64,000 bases of DNA from DATBAX01 sp963723765 (lineage in GTDB: Bacteria; Acidobacteriota; Terriglobia; Terriglobales; Acidobacteriaceae). A program made the position numbers and the translations under genes. Of this stretch, positions 1 through 9,273 are shown piece by piece. The stretch covers positions 186,001 to 250,000 of the forward strand of contig CAVRSD010000002.1 in the NCBI GenBank assembly GCA_963723765.1, given 5' to 3'. Position 1 is the first letter of the stretch, and each line of letters starts with the position of its first letter. The notes beneath the pieces were generated by a model. That model searched no databases and was not told where the DNA came from. It worked only from the letters and a program-made list of their open reading frames with translations.

Positions 1-37
1 GCTCACGGTTTCGGGGCTCACGAACCTCCTCGGACAG

Positions 38-678
38 CTAAGGCCATGACTTTACCTCAAGATGCGGGGAAAAGCTGCGAAAAAATTCCTCTGCCGCATT
101 ACGAGGGTCCCGTAACAGGTCGGAGATTACCGCAATCGAGTCCGCGCCAGCCTCAATCACCGACCGGCCGTTGGCACGAGTAATGCCACCAATCGCCACC
201 AGCGGCTTGCTGGTAAGCGCTCTGGCCCGGCGCACTCCCTCGAGTCCGACGACAGGATCAGGATTCATCTTGCTCGACGTCGCAAACACTGGGCCAATTG
301 CGATGTAATCCGCGGAAGTCTTATCAGCCACGGCCACCTGCTCAGGATTGTGGGTAGAAACCCCAAGCCAGAGATCGGGCCGATGACTTTCCTCGCGCCC
401 TCGGGCGAGAGATCCTCCTGCCCCACATGCACGCCATCGAATCCCGCAGCTAGGCAAAGATCAGCCCGATCATTCATGATCAATTTGGCGGACGCGCCAA
501 TACTCCTCTTCAATTCCCGCGCCTGATCCAGCATCTGTCGCGCTTCGCCGTTCTTATTCCGATATTGCAGCAGAGTCACGCCGCCAGCCACCAGTTCCCT
601 GGCGGATGCACACAGGGTTTGGGTGTTAAGAAATAAAGCAGCGTCCAGGATGGCGTAGAGTCGCGGCAGCGTGATCAT
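38..678 (-). CDS. thiE: Thiamine-phosphate synthase, interrupted by a frameshift
   Basis: The product joins hydroxymethylpyrimidine diphosphate to thiazole phosphate to make thiamine phosphate in the cytoplasm. The N-terminal half (from 678 down to about 380) begins MITLPRLYAILD and carries the QYRNKN and MNDRADLCLAAG motifs of the TIM-barrel active site and the GVHVGQEDL motif. The C-terminal half continues in another frame with LGVSTHN, YIAIGPVFATSSK and VAIGGI, the phosphate-binding end. The halves join if the CCC run at 377-379 is one base longer, giving about 213 residues, the usual ThiE length. So I read this as one gene with a one-base loss, more likely an error than decay. No other thi gene and no TPP riboswitch were seen nearby. 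Confidence 0.85.
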
Positions 679-738
679 GAAGGATTTTGAGCAGTGTCCC
701 GGGACTGACCAACCTTACTTGTATACCCGGCACCACTG

Positions 739-780
739 AGGGTGCCCCATCCTTGCGTTCTTTGCAAGGGTGGGAACCAC
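739..780. repeat. Hairpin repeat, family A
   Basis: A GGTGCCCCA start leads into a CCTTGC stem, a short T-rich loop and GCAAGG, then GTGGGAACC. The same design recurs at 1495-1534, at 1690-1732 (opposite strand) and, with a longer middle, at 20570-20642. It lies between thiE and the STAS gene. Confidence 0.7.
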
Positions 781-925
781 GGACATTGGGAGCCTCATGA
801 CCCGTTCCTTCATTGACTTGCCTATATCGTCCAAGTACCATTCTGCGGAACCGATTGGGCGAACCATCTCGCACTCCCCGCATCGTCTGGATACTAGATC
901 TGAAGATTAGAAAGGAGCTTGGCTT

Positions 926-1267
926 ATGCTGGAGATTCAGACCAAGCACTTGCAACCTGACATCGTTATCCTGGAAATAACCGGAAGAATCACTATCGGC
1001 AGAGACTGCCAGCACCTGGAATGGGCCACCGAAAACCTGGTGCGCGAGAAGCAGAAAAAAATCATCTTGGACCTGACCAAAGTGACCCACATTGACAGCA
1101 CCGGCATTGGGATCATCGTCATGTCCGCTGGCCAAATTAAAGAGGCAGGAGGACAGTTGCGATTGGCCGGCGCCATCGAGCATGTGGACCAGGTATTGAA
1201 GATGACCAATATCGATAAAATTGTCGCGTTGAATCCAACCGTGACGGAGGCGGCTGCCAGCTTCTAG
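926..1267 (+). CDS. STAS-domain protein, anti-sigma-factor antagonist type
   Basis: A 113-residue single-domain protein. It has the STAS core with the phosphorylation-site motif DSTGIG at residues 57-62, Ser58 being the expected target of an anti-sigma kinase. The alternating strand/helix pattern (VILEITGRITI, KIILDLTKV, QLRLAGA) fits SpoIIAA/RsbV-like antagonists, which bind an anti-sigma kinase and free a sigma factor. An AGAAAGGAG ribosome site sits just upstream of the ATG. No kinase or sigma partner is adjacent, so the partner is unknown; stand-alone STAS proteins are also used in other signalling complexes. Confidence 0.85.
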   Translation: MLEIQTKHLQPDIVILEITGRITIGRDCQHLEWATENLVREKQKKIILDLTKVTHIDSTGIGIIVMSAGQIKEAGGQLRLAGAIEHVDQVLKMTNIDKIVALNPTVTEAAASF

Positions 1268-1395
1268 GCGAGGCTGATACTTAAAACGACTCTTTCTTCT
1301 GATCCTCACAACTGAGATTACTCCTATATCCAGACACCTCGGGGACACAGCCTCAGTTTCTGAGCCTTATGCAAGACTTCGCCAGCCCATAAAAT

Positions 1396-1426
1396 CTGTC
1401 ATCCCGACCGGAGTGGAGGGACCTGG
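1396..1426. repeat. Family B repeat, forward copy
   Basis: Reads CTGTCATCCCGACCGGAG followed by TGGAGGGACCTGG. A longer copy lies on the opposite strand at 1757-1807, so the two face each other across about 330 bases that also hold two family A hairpins (1495-1534, 1690-1732). The whole stretch 1268-1838 has no convincing gene. Confidence 0.65.
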
Positions 1427-1494
1427 GGCTCCCCAGCGGGCTGCAACTAAGGTTGTTTGGCCCATCTTTCGCTTTCTGCCTCCGCCACCACTAC

Positions 1495-1534
1495 TGGGGG
1501 TGCCCCACTCTTGCGCTTTTTGCAAGGGTGGGAG
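1495..1534. repeat. Hairpin repeat, family A
   Basis: GGGGGTGCCCCACTCTTGC, a T-rich loop, then GCAAGGGTGGGAGG. Same design as 739-780. Confidence 0.7.
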
Positions 1535-1689
1535 GCAATGCTGCCGAAATCATGGGAGTTTAAATCGAAAATGCTCCGGAGGCAGTTCCGTGTCGGCGTG
1601 GAGTTTCGTCGTGAAGCGTGGTCCTCCGAAGCCGCTCCTGCGATCTAAACGGTTCTGATCCATCAGAAAACAAGCCGCCTACGTCCGTG

Positions 1690-1732
1690 GTTCCCACCCT
1701 TCGCAAAAACCACGAAGCGTGGGGCACCCCCA
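1690..1732. repeat. Hairpin repeat, family A, inverted copy
   Basis: GGTTCCCACCCTTCGC, then an A-rich loop, then GCGTGGGGCACCCCC. It is the reverse-complement orientation of the copies at 739-780 and 1495-1534. Confidence 0.65.
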
Positions 1733-1756
1733 GTCTGCTGATTTTAGCGAGATACA

Positions 1757-1807
1757 CCAGGTCCCTCCACTGCGCTCGCTTCGCGTCGCTCCGGTCGGGA
1801 TGACAGG
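1757..1807. repeat. Family B repeat, inverted copy
   Basis: The reverse complement reads CCTGTCATCCCGACCGGAG, an insert of GCG/AAGCGA character, then TGGAGGGACCTGG. It matches 1396-1426 apart from about 20 extra central bases. Confidence 0.65.
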
Positions 1808-1838
1808 ATTTTGGGGGTGATTCTTGAATAGAAGAACT

Positions 1839-3204
1839 CTACGCTGCCGGCTTATCTTTCCCCTTCGCCAGGAACCGCTCAATAAACGTGGTATCAATCT
1901 TCCCGGCGCGGAAATCCGGATCGGCAAGAATCCGCTGGTGCAGCGGAATCGTGGTGTAGATTCCTTGCACGATGAACATCTCGAGCGCGCGGGACATGCG
2001 AGAAATCGCCTCAGAGCGGTCTTTGCCACGCACAATCAGCTTCGCAATCAACGAATCGTAGTATGGAGGAATCACGCCTTCGGCATAAGCCGCAGTGTCG
2101 ATGCGAACGCCGGTCCCGCCCGGAGGATTAAACGCCGTAATCTTTCCGGCGGATGGAACGAACGTATCCGGATTCTCGGCGTTGATCCGGCATTCGATGG
2201 CGTGGCCACGATGCACGATCGGCCCTTGCAGCACATTTTCCAGGCGCTCGCCCGCCGCCAGCAGAATCTGGCTCTTCACCAAATCGACGTCGGTGACCAT
2301 CTCCGTGACCGGATGCTCCACCTGAATGCGCGTATTCATTTCGATGAAGTAAAGCTTGCGGTCTTCATCCATCAGAAATTCAATGGTGCCGGCGTTCACA
2401 TAGCCAATTTCAGAAAGTGTCTTGCTCAGGACTTGCCCAATCTGTTCGCGCAGCTCCGGCGAGACCTGCGTCGAGGGCGATTCCTCTAGCAATTTCTGAT
2501 GCCGCCGCTGAATGCTGCATTCGCGCTCGCCCAGGCTGACCACGTTGCCGTACATGATCGGCGAGAATCTGGAATTCGATGTGCCGCGGCCGCTCCACGA
2601 ATTTTTCCATGTAGAGATCGCCGTTGCCGAAAGCCGCCGACGCCTCCGACTGCGCCGCTTTGAACAATCCCGGCAGCTCTGCCTCGTTGCGGACGATACG
2701 CATGCCTCGTCCTCCGCCACCAGCGGAAGCTTTGACGATGACCGGGAAGCCAACCTGTTTCGCCCATTCCATCGCTTCGCCGTCGCTGGCGAGAATCCCC
2801 TCGGAACCAGGCAAGATCGGCACGCCGGCTTTCTTCATCGCGGCGCGGGCTTTTTCCTTCTCACCCATCATCCGGGTAATTTCCGGAGGCGGCCCAATAA
2901 ACTTGATGTTGCAGGTTTCAGCTACTTCGGCAAAGTTGGCATTTTCTGCAAGCAAACCGTAACCGGGATGGATGGCGTCCACGTTGGCAATTTCCGCCGC
3001 GCTGATGACCGCCGGAATATTGAGATAGCTCTGAGCTAACTGCGGTGGCCCAATGCAGATGGCCTCATCGGCAAAACGGACATGCAACGAATTGCGGTCC
3101 GCCTCGCTATAAATGGCAACCGTGCGGATGCCCAGTTCCTTGCAGGCGCAAATCACCCGCAGTGCGATTTCTCCACGATTGGCGATCAGGATTTTCTTGA
3201 ACAT
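1839..3204 (-). CDS. accC: Biotin carboxylase subunit of acetyl-CoA carboxylase, interrupted by a frameshift
   Basis: AccC carboxylates the biotin on AccB using ATP and bicarbonate, the first half of malonyl-CoA formation. The N-terminal part (3204 to about 2555) has MFKKILIANRGEIA, the HPGYGLLAEN motif and the glycine-rich ATP loop AGGGGRGMRIV near residues 161-171. The rest lies in a second frame and has GERECSIQRRHQK, the EMNTRIQVEHPVTE active-site motif and the AIECRINAE motif. Deleting one base near 2553 (the G after GATCAT) restores ILAD-x-YGN and a protein of about 455 residues, the normal length. Since accC is essential, a sequence error is the likeliest explanation. It follows accB with a 30-base gap. 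Confidence 0.9.
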
Positions 3205-3234
3205 TTCGAAGTCTGTGCGGGAATAACCTGGTTT

Positions 3235-3723
3235 CTATTTTCGCGGCCGGATGGAGAACAGATCCTGCCCATACTCGATGGGCTGGCCATTGGTGATCAG
3301 CTTGGTCACAATCTCTCCGGCAACGTCCGACTCAATTTCATTCATCAGCTTCATGGCCTCGACAATGCACAAGACCTGGCCGACTTCGACCGTGTCTCCC
3401 ACTTTGACGAATGGCGGCGACCCTGGCGAAGGACATTCGTAGAAAGTTCCCACAATGGGGGAGTGCACCATGTGCAGCCCGGCCTCTGGTTCGGGCGCAG
3501 CCTCTATGGCCGGCGGAGCTGGCACCGCTGGTTTGGTGGCCAGCTCGGGTGCAGGCGGAGGCGCGGAGTGCACGGCAAAATAGCGCGCGTCCCCTCCATG
3601 CAATGGAGCTGGCTCGGCCCCGCGCTTGATGCGGACCTTTACATCGCCGCGCTCCAGTTCAAACTCGGCAATGTCCTTTTCGATCAGGAACTCGATGAGT
3701 TCTTTAAGTTCTTTCTGGTTCAT
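3235..3723 (-). CDS. accB: Biotin carboxyl carrier protein of acetyl-CoA carboxylase
   Basis: 162 residues. The N-terminal segment (1-35) is the charged dimer-forming region seen in AccB. A Pro/Ala-rich flexible linker follows (about 52-80), then the biotinyl domain (about 85-160) with the EAMKLMNEIE motif; Lys125 is the biotinylation site. The start is the ATG at 3723. It lies directly upstream of accC on the same strand, the standard AccBC arrangement, and downstream of an aminopeptidase gene. Intact, unlike accC. Confidence 0.95.
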   Translation of the reverse strand: MNQKELKELIEFLIEKDIAEFELERGDVKVRIKRGAEPAPLHGGDARYFAVHSAPPPAPELATKPAVPAPPAIEAAPEPEAGLHMVHSPIVGTFYECPSPGSPPFVKVGDTVEVGQVLCIVEAMKLMNEIESDVAGEIVTKLITNGQPIEYGQDLFSIRPRK

Positions 3724-3832
3724 TGTGTGCGGTAGGACTACTGTTCCTTCAAGCGCTCACCTGCACGGCTCAGGAAGCAACAGGATATGGTATCCGATTC
3801 CCCGGCCCCCGTTCATTGCGCCAGCCAACTTT

Positions 3833-4930
3833 TCAAAGCGTAATCAGATCTTTCGTCGTGGATGCCAAGACTTCGCACCCCCGTTCGGTGACTACCACCA
3901 TGTCCTCGATCCGCACACCCATTCGTCCCGGAAGGTAAACTCCGGGTTCGATGGTGATCACCATGCCTGGGTGCAAGATCTCAGTTTGTCCAACGGCAAT
4001 GCGTGGAGCTTCATGAATTTCCAAGCCCACGCCGTGGCCGGTAGAATGCGTAAAATACTTAGCTAATCCTTCTCTTTGCAATAACTTACGGCCAGCTAAG
4101 TCAACTTCACCAACGCTGACTCCGGGCCGTACTGCCTCAATTGCAGCTTGCTGCGCTCGTCGTACCGCTTGGTACACATGCTGCGCTTCCGCAGTAGCAC
4201 GACCCACATGCACGGTCCGGGTCATGTCGGAGCAATAGCCCGTGAGTATAACACCGAAGTCGCAGACAACGAACCCCCGGGCCGGTATCCTGGCCGCCGA
4301 AGCCCTCCCATGGGGCAACGCCGACCGCTTCCCAGCAGCAATAATCGTAGGAAAGGACATCTCCGGTGCGCCAGCCTGATGAGCGGCATATTCCATCTCT
4401 TCCGCCACCTCAGACTCCCTGACCCCGGGACGAATCGTCTCCAGCGCCCGATCGAAAAGCTTGGCCCCCAGTCGGACTGCGGCACGAATGCACTCCATCT
4501 CCTTCGAGTCCTTCACCATGCGGTGCCGTTCCACCAGCCCGACCGATTTCCTCAGGCGACAAAACGACGGCAAAGCTCCCGTCAGGCGATCTCGTGCCGC
4601 CACGCTCAAATGCTCGCCCTCAATTCCTAGTTTCCAAGCCGTCTTGCGGCCAAAGCTTTTTCGGTTCCCAGCGATCCATCTCGCCACCGCCAGTAACGCT
4701 GGCTGCTGCGCGATGACCACTCTTGATCCCTGGACTTCGTCGTGGGCCTGGGTGGTATAGCGTCCATCCGTGAAAAACAAGCTATGGTTTTCTGTGATGA
4801 GAAGCGCACCGGCACTGCCGGTAAATCCGCAGAGGTAACGAATGTTGGGAAGATGGGTGACCAGCAGAGCATCCAGCCGATTCTGGCTGAGAACACTTTG
4901 TATTTTTGTCCGGCGGCCCTTGTGATCCAT
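3833..4930 (-). CDS. M24 family aminopeptidase (Xaa-Pro type)
   Basis: 365 residues with the creatinase-type N-terminal domain (1-130) and the pita-bread catalytic domain. All five dimetal ligands are visible: Asp224 (CDFG), Asp235 (SDMTRT), His299 (STGHGVG), Glu328 (TIEPG) and Glu342 (RIEDM). The family removes N-terminal residues preceding proline or cleaves Xaa-Pro dipeptides in the cytoplasm. It lies 109 bases upstream of accB on the same strand, so it probably heads the accBC transcription unit. The length fits the short pepQ-like group better than E. coli PepP, so no symbol is given. Confidence 0.9.
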   Translation of the reverse strand: MDHKGRRTKIQSVLSQNRLDALLVTHLPNIRYLCGFTGSAGALLITENHSLFFTDGRYTTQAHDEVQGSRVVIAQQPALLAVARWIAGNRKSFGRKTAWKLGIEGEHLSVAARDRLTGALPSFCRLRKSVGLVERHRMVKDSKEMECIRAAVRLGAKLFDRALETIRPGVRESEVAEEMEYAAHQAGAPEMSFPTIIAAGKRSALPHGRASAARIPARGFVVCDFGVILTGYCSDMTRTVHVGRATAEAQHVYQAVRRAQQAAIEAVRPGVSVGEVDLAGRKLLQREGLAKYFTHSTGHGVGLEIHEAPRIAVGQTEILHPGMVITIEPGVYLPGRMGVRIEDMVVVTERGCEVLASTTKDLITL

Positions 4931-4980
4931 TCTTGAAAGAGTTTAACAACTCCGGATAGACCAGAACGCGCGGTTAAAGA

Positions 4981-5026
4981 AAAAAACAGCCGGTTCTGAG
5001 AAATTGCTCCAGAAACCGGCTGCTGT
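4981..5026 (-). terminator. Rho-independent terminator of the pil operon
   Basis: On the minus strand an ACAGCAGCCGGTTTCTGG arm pairs with CAGAACCGGCTG and is followed by a T-rich tract (read as the A run at 4980-4986 on the plus strand). It lies 50 bases after the pilQ stop and before the aminopeptidase gene. Confidence 0.8.
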
Positions 5027-5075
5027 CTTTACTTCTACCTTGTACTGCTATGTCTGTCTGTTACGTCTCGCGCTT

Positions 5076-7149
5076 CTACGTTTCGATGACTCGAGGCGTA
5101 ATGAAGAAGATCAGCTCCGCGTTCGAGGTGCTGACCGTAGTGTGCTTGAACAAGTTGCCCAGAAACGGAATGTTGCCCAACAACGGAACCTGACTAATGC
5201 TGATCGAGTTGTTGGTCTGGATAACGCCGCCAATCACCACCGTGCCGCCATCGGTGACCAGTACTTGCGTGGTCGCCTGTTGGGTGATAAGTGCCGGATT
5301 GCCCAGGATCTCATGGCCGTAGTCTGGAGTGGTGTTTTCGACGTCCACGTTCAGGAAGATCGTCTTTTCCGAGGTGATCTGCGGAATAACGGTCAGCCGC
5401 AGGAACGCATCGACGTAGGTGACGGTCGGCGGGCCTCCCAACTGTGCCAGGGTTGTAACCGGAACGCGAGTACCCTGCTTCACAATGGCCTGGATGTTGT
5501 TCTGGGTCACGATGCGCGGACGTGACAGGATTTTGAGCAACCCGCGGGACTCAGCCATCGTCAGGATGGCATCGAGCCGTACGGTGCCGCTGGCGGTAAT
5601 GAAGCTCAACCCGCTGGTCGGGCTGGTGGCTGCCAGGTTCGAGAAAAGTGGAATCGAAGAGCCGGAACCGGTAGTGCCAGTGCCGGGAATAGTAATGTAA
5701 GAAGGAGTCGGAGTACTCGCTGTAATTGGTGAGCCACCAGCAGCGGAACTGCCGCCGACTGCGGCGCCGGCATTGCCGAAGCCAAAGCCGAGTTGGGTAC
5801 CGATGTCACGCGCGAAGCTGCGGGTTGCAGCCACGACGCGGGCTTCGATCTCCACTTCCTGCGTCTTGCGATCCAGCTGTGTAAGTAACCGGTCGATTTG
5901 CGGCATCACCGACGGAATATCCGAGATGATGACGGCGTTGGTGCGGTCGTCCGAAATCACATCTCCACGCTGGGAGAGGAATTTCTTGATCGTCACCACA
6001 ACATCGTGAGAGTGAGCATAGCTCAGGAAACGAGTGACCGTAACTTTGTCGACGGCTAGGGCCTCGGCTTCTTGCGCTTTGCGGCGCGATTCGGCTTCCG
6101 TGCGCAGCGTTTCCAGAGTGGCGATGCGCAACACGTTGCCTTCAAGCTGCCGGTCGAGGTCGTTGTTCTTCAGAACGATGTCCAGTGCCTGGTCCCACGG
6201 CACGTCATCAAGCACGATGGTCAGGTTGCCCTTGACGTTAGGATCGAGCACTACGTTCAATCCGCTGATCTCGTGAATCAAGCGGAAGAAGTCCTTCAAG
6301 TCCACATCTTTCAGGTTCACCGAAATTGGCTCGCCTGTGTACTTGGGGCCGCTCGCTGCGGGCTGTTGCTGCAACTGCACCTTTTGCTCGGCTGCCAGAT
6401 TTACCGCGGGCTGGAAAGCTGTGTTCGCGGTTTGCGCAGCTTGTGGCTGCATGGCGGCGCTGGGCGTCGGCAGTAAGTTGGTGTCTGGTTTCTCCACGAA
6501 TTTGGAGGCAGCCTCGACCGCTCGGGCGGGCGGAGCGTTTTCGGCAACCGTGGTCACAGCTCTTGGGTTTGAAGGTTGGTTCGACCACCACAAAGGTACC
6601 GGCAACGGAGGGCGCCGGAGCCAGTTTGGTGTCAAGAACCGGAGCAGTCACGGCGGCCTTTGGCGCCGAGACGACAATCGGCGTCGCCACGGCGGCTGTC
6701 ACCACTGGGGTTGGCTTGGCAACCTTCGCCGCGCTCACTCCCGAGTGCAACTTCAGGACAATCTTATTGTCCTCGCTGGGCACCAATTCATATTTGCAGG
6801 CATGATCCAGATCGATCACGATGCGGCTGGTCGGACTGGCTTGGCGGTCCGAGCCAATGCGAACGTCCTGCACGCCATCGCGGGCCACATTGATGCGGCC
6901 GGTAGAAGTGGCAAGAGCAGTGTTCGGCAGATCGAGCACCAGGCGCGCTGGTGAATTCAGCGTGCTCAGCTTGGGCGTCACTGTCCCTCGGGCAGTGATT
7001 TCCAGAGTGATTCCGTCCTCACCCTGCACCACGTTTACCTTTTGCAGCGTGGCATGTTTTGTTTCCGTGCCCGTGCTCTGCGTCTCAGCCGCAGCCATCA
7101 GAACAACTAACAGCAGCGGTAGACTAACCCCCAGCAGTTGCTTTCGCAT
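5076..7149 (-). CDS. pilQ: Type IV pilus outer-membrane secretin PilQ, interrupted by a frameshift
   Basis: Forms the outer-membrane ring through which the pilus passes. Order: signal peptide (MRKQLLGVSLPLLLVVLMAAA), an AMIN domain (about residues 30-120, binds peptidoglycan), a Pro/Ala/Val-rich linker, an STN/N0 domain (VNLKDVDLKDFFRLI, NVVLDPNVKG), N1-type repeats, then the secretin pore domain ending ELIFFITPRVIET. The N-terminal frame runs into the second frame near 6560-6575 (EPTFKP | AVTTVAENAPP), which needs a one-base correction, in a stretch with AAA and CCC runs. Total about 690 residues. The ATG at 7149 is chosen over the upstream GTG at 7164 because GGGGAG lies 8 bases before it. 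Last gene of the operon, 90 bases after pilP. Confidence 0.9.
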
Positions 7150-7239
7150 TTCGCTTCTCCCCACGGGCTTGCATGTGCTCGCCCCGTGATCTCTTTCTAA
7201 AAAATTTGTGGCTGGCCGGCAAACCGGCCGTTCCCCGGA

Positions 7240-8043
7240 CTAAACTGCCGGGGTCGTAATAGTCTTCGTTACTTCCCGCATAAACGGCTTGCCCATCTTG
7301 TCCTGTACCGATTCCTTGAAAACGATCGAATCACCGGTAATCTTGACTACGTATCCGTTGAAAACCGGGTCGTTCTCATGCAGGAAATATGCTTTGTCCA
7401 GAGCGTTTGTCACTACTGCGATCATGCCGGTGTCCGACTTCACGACCCCTTTGAGTGCAATCTGGTCGATAGCCAGGCAACGTTTGCCAGTGCTGCAACC
7501 CGAACCCATCATGGTGCGATTGACCACCGGGCTGACGAACGGGTCACGCCGGCCAGTAAGATTGATCTTCTTGTCGGTTTCTTCTTTCTTGGCATCGGCT
7601 GGATTTTTCTTGTCTTCCACTGCAACTACCGGCTCGGCCTTGGCTGGTTGGCTGGCCACTTTGACTTGAGTTTTGTGTGCAGCCTTGGGCGTCGACGACT
7701 TGGCTGCAACTTTTGGTGCTGCCGTCACGTGGACCCTGGGCGTGCGAACGATCGTGATCGTCGCTTGCTCCGGTCTCCCGCTCGCAACTTTGGTGGTCGG
7801 TTTAGGCGCGCTGGACACCTTGGGCGCACTCGTCGGCTTAACAGCGGAAGTCGACTGGGACGTGCTGGGCGCCGGATTCGTGGGTTGCGCCTGCGAACTT
7901 CCCAGCGCAGCATTCTGGTCCATCACCTGCTTTTGCTGCAGCGCCTTCATGGTGTCGCGCGTGTTTTCGATGGCATCGGTGTTCTGCCCCCAGGCAGTTC
8001 CCACCGCCATCCCCAATACAAGAATTCCGATCGTCAGCTTCAT
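7240..8043 (-). CDS. pilP: Type IV pilus assembly protein PilP-like
   Basis: 267 residues. A signal peptide (MKLTIGILVLGMAVGTAWG) is followed by a long Ala/Pro/Ser/Lys-rich linker (about 50-165) and then a small beta domain with the family hallmark RRDPFVSP and LKGVVKSD...AVV. PilP is an inner-membrane lipoprotein in Proteobacteria linking PilNO to PilQ; here no lipobox Cys is visible after the signal. Its ATG overlaps the pilO stop as ATGA, so translation is probably coupled. Family assignment rests on position and the C-terminal motif. Confidence 0.85.
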   Translation of the reverse strand: MKLTIGILVLGMAVGTAWGQNTDAIENTRDTMKALQQKQVMDQNAALGSSQAQPTNPAPSTSQSTSAVKPTSAPKVSSAPKPTTKVASGRPEQATITIVRTPRVHVTAAPKVAAKSSTPKAAHKTQVKVASQPAKAEPVVAVEDKKNPADAKKEETDKKINLTGRRDPFVSPVVNRTMMGSGCSTGKRCLAIDQIALKGVVKSDTGMIAVVTNALDKAYFLHENDPVFNGYVVKITGDSIVFKESVQDKMGKPFMREVTKTITTPAV

Positions 8044-8669
8044 TGGACCCTACCTTTGCTCGGCACACTCGCGGGTGGCATCACATCATGACTGAAGAAT
8101 GTCGTTGCCGTGCAGGTGGCGACGATGCTTTCATTCGGGGCGTACTGGTAAGAGTGCCGGGTTTTCGCCTCGCTGCCTTTTTTCGTGTTGGCGACGAGTA
8201 AATCCGAGACGTTGACGATTCTTTCCAGCTTTCCTACCCGGTCAAAGAAATCCAGCATGGAGTAGTAAGGACCATCCAGCTCCATTTCGAACGGAACTTC
8301 TGTGTAGAACTCCTTGGTCGCTACCGGCTTCGCCGTGTAACGCCGGAGTTCGATTCCAGACTTCATGGCTTCCGCATCCATCATCTTCATGAAGCCGTCC
8401 ACTTCTTTCTCGTCCGGCACGATGCGGCGCTCGATTTCCAATTGCTGTTTCAGGCTGGCCAATTGGGCCTCGATCTCCTTGAGTTTTGGCCGGTAGGCTT
8501 CCAACTCCTGGTTTTCTTGCAACTTCGCCTGCAGGCTCACCTGTGCTGTCGCATTGGCTTCCCGTTGGCTCTTGAAAACCGTGAAATACAATGCCACGGT
8601 CAGCAGGGCCGCTCCCGCCACCAATGCGCCCCATTGTTTGAGACCCGATATTTCGCTAAAGTTAGCCAT
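8040..8669 (-). CDS. pilO: Type IV pilus inner-membrane alignment protein PilO
   Basis: About 209 residues from the ATG at 8669, which has AGGAG three bases before it; a longer reading from 8702 has no such support. One transmembrane helix (WGALVAGAALLTVALYFTVF, about 12-32) precedes a coiled-coil stretch (REANATAQVSLQAK through EIEAQLASLKQQLE) and a ferredoxin-like C-terminal domain (PFEMELDGPYYSMLDFFDRV). PilO dimerises with PilN in the periplasm. It is 13 bases after pilN and overlaps pilP. Confidence 0.9.
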   Translation of the reverse strand: MANFSEISGLKQWGALVAGAALLTVALYFTVFKSQREANATAQVSLQAKLQENQELEAYRPKLKEIEAQLASLKQQLEIERRIVPDEKEVDGFMKMMDAEAMKSGIELRRYTAKPVATKEFYTEVPFEMELDGPYYSMLDFFDRVGKLERIVNVSDLLVANTKKGSEAKTRHSYQYAPNESIVATCTATTFFSHDVMPPASVPSKGRVQ

Positions 8670-8682
8670 AGTCTCCTGCCCC

Positions 8683-9273
8683 TTAGGACTTCGCCTTCTC
8701 ACAAGTCAGTGTGAATTGAAAAGCTTGCATGTCCTTGATCGAATCGTCCTGAAAGGTCTCTTTGATTTCAATGTTTTTGAAGTAGCCCGTGTTCTGTAGG
8801 TTCTTGATCAGCGTGGCCACAGCATCGGTGCTCAGTGCCATACCCTCGATGGCCACCGAACCACCCTGGTCTTTCATGGTGTTCAACCAGACTGCTTCGG
8901 TCCCATTGATCGTCTCCCCGATGGTATTCATCAAGTTGACCGGACCCGCCTGGCCAGCCCGCAACTGGTCAATCACATCTACCCGTCGCTTATAGCCGTC
9001 TGCCTGACGTTGCCGTTCGAGGTACTGGGCCTTCACATCCGCCAGCTCGCGGTTCTTCTGTTCCGCGGCCGCCATCTTGGTGGCGATGTTCTTAGCTTCT
9101 TTATTGAGCGAGGAGTAATAGGCATAATTGCCCGCGCCGGCAATGAGCACTACCGCCAAAACTTTTACCAGCGGCGAGCCGACATTCCCCACTTCCATGG
9201 ACGGCATCGTTGATGCGTTGCCGCCACCCTTGCGCTTCGCTTTCGGTGCGACCAGCAGATTGATTCGGATCAT
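8683..9273 (-). CDS. pilN: Type IV pilus inner-membrane protein PilN
   Basis: 196 residues beginning MIRINLLVAPK, the conserved cytoplasmic peptide that docks into PilM. A transmembrane helix (VKVLAVVLIAGAGNYAYY) follows at about 36-54, then a coiled coil and a periplasmic ferredoxin-like domain (VAIEGMALSTDAVATLIKNL). The start overlaps the pilM stop by four bases (ATGA), indicating coupled translation of the membrane partner and its actin-like anchor. Confidence 0.92.
   Translation of the reverse strand: MIRINLLVAPKAKRKGGGNASTMPSMEVGNVGSPLVKVLAVVLIAGAGNYAYYSSLNKEAKNIATKMAAAEQKNRELADVKAQYLERQRQADGYKRRVDVIDQLRAGQAGPVNLMNTIGETINGTEAVWLNTMKDQGGSVAIEGMALSTDAVATLIKNLQNTGYFKNIEIKETFQDDSIKDMQAFQFTLTCEKAKS

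Noticed and set aside
1413..1658. A possible Cys-rich small protein
   Set aside because: It is made of family A repeat sequence and its residues simply translate the hairpin.
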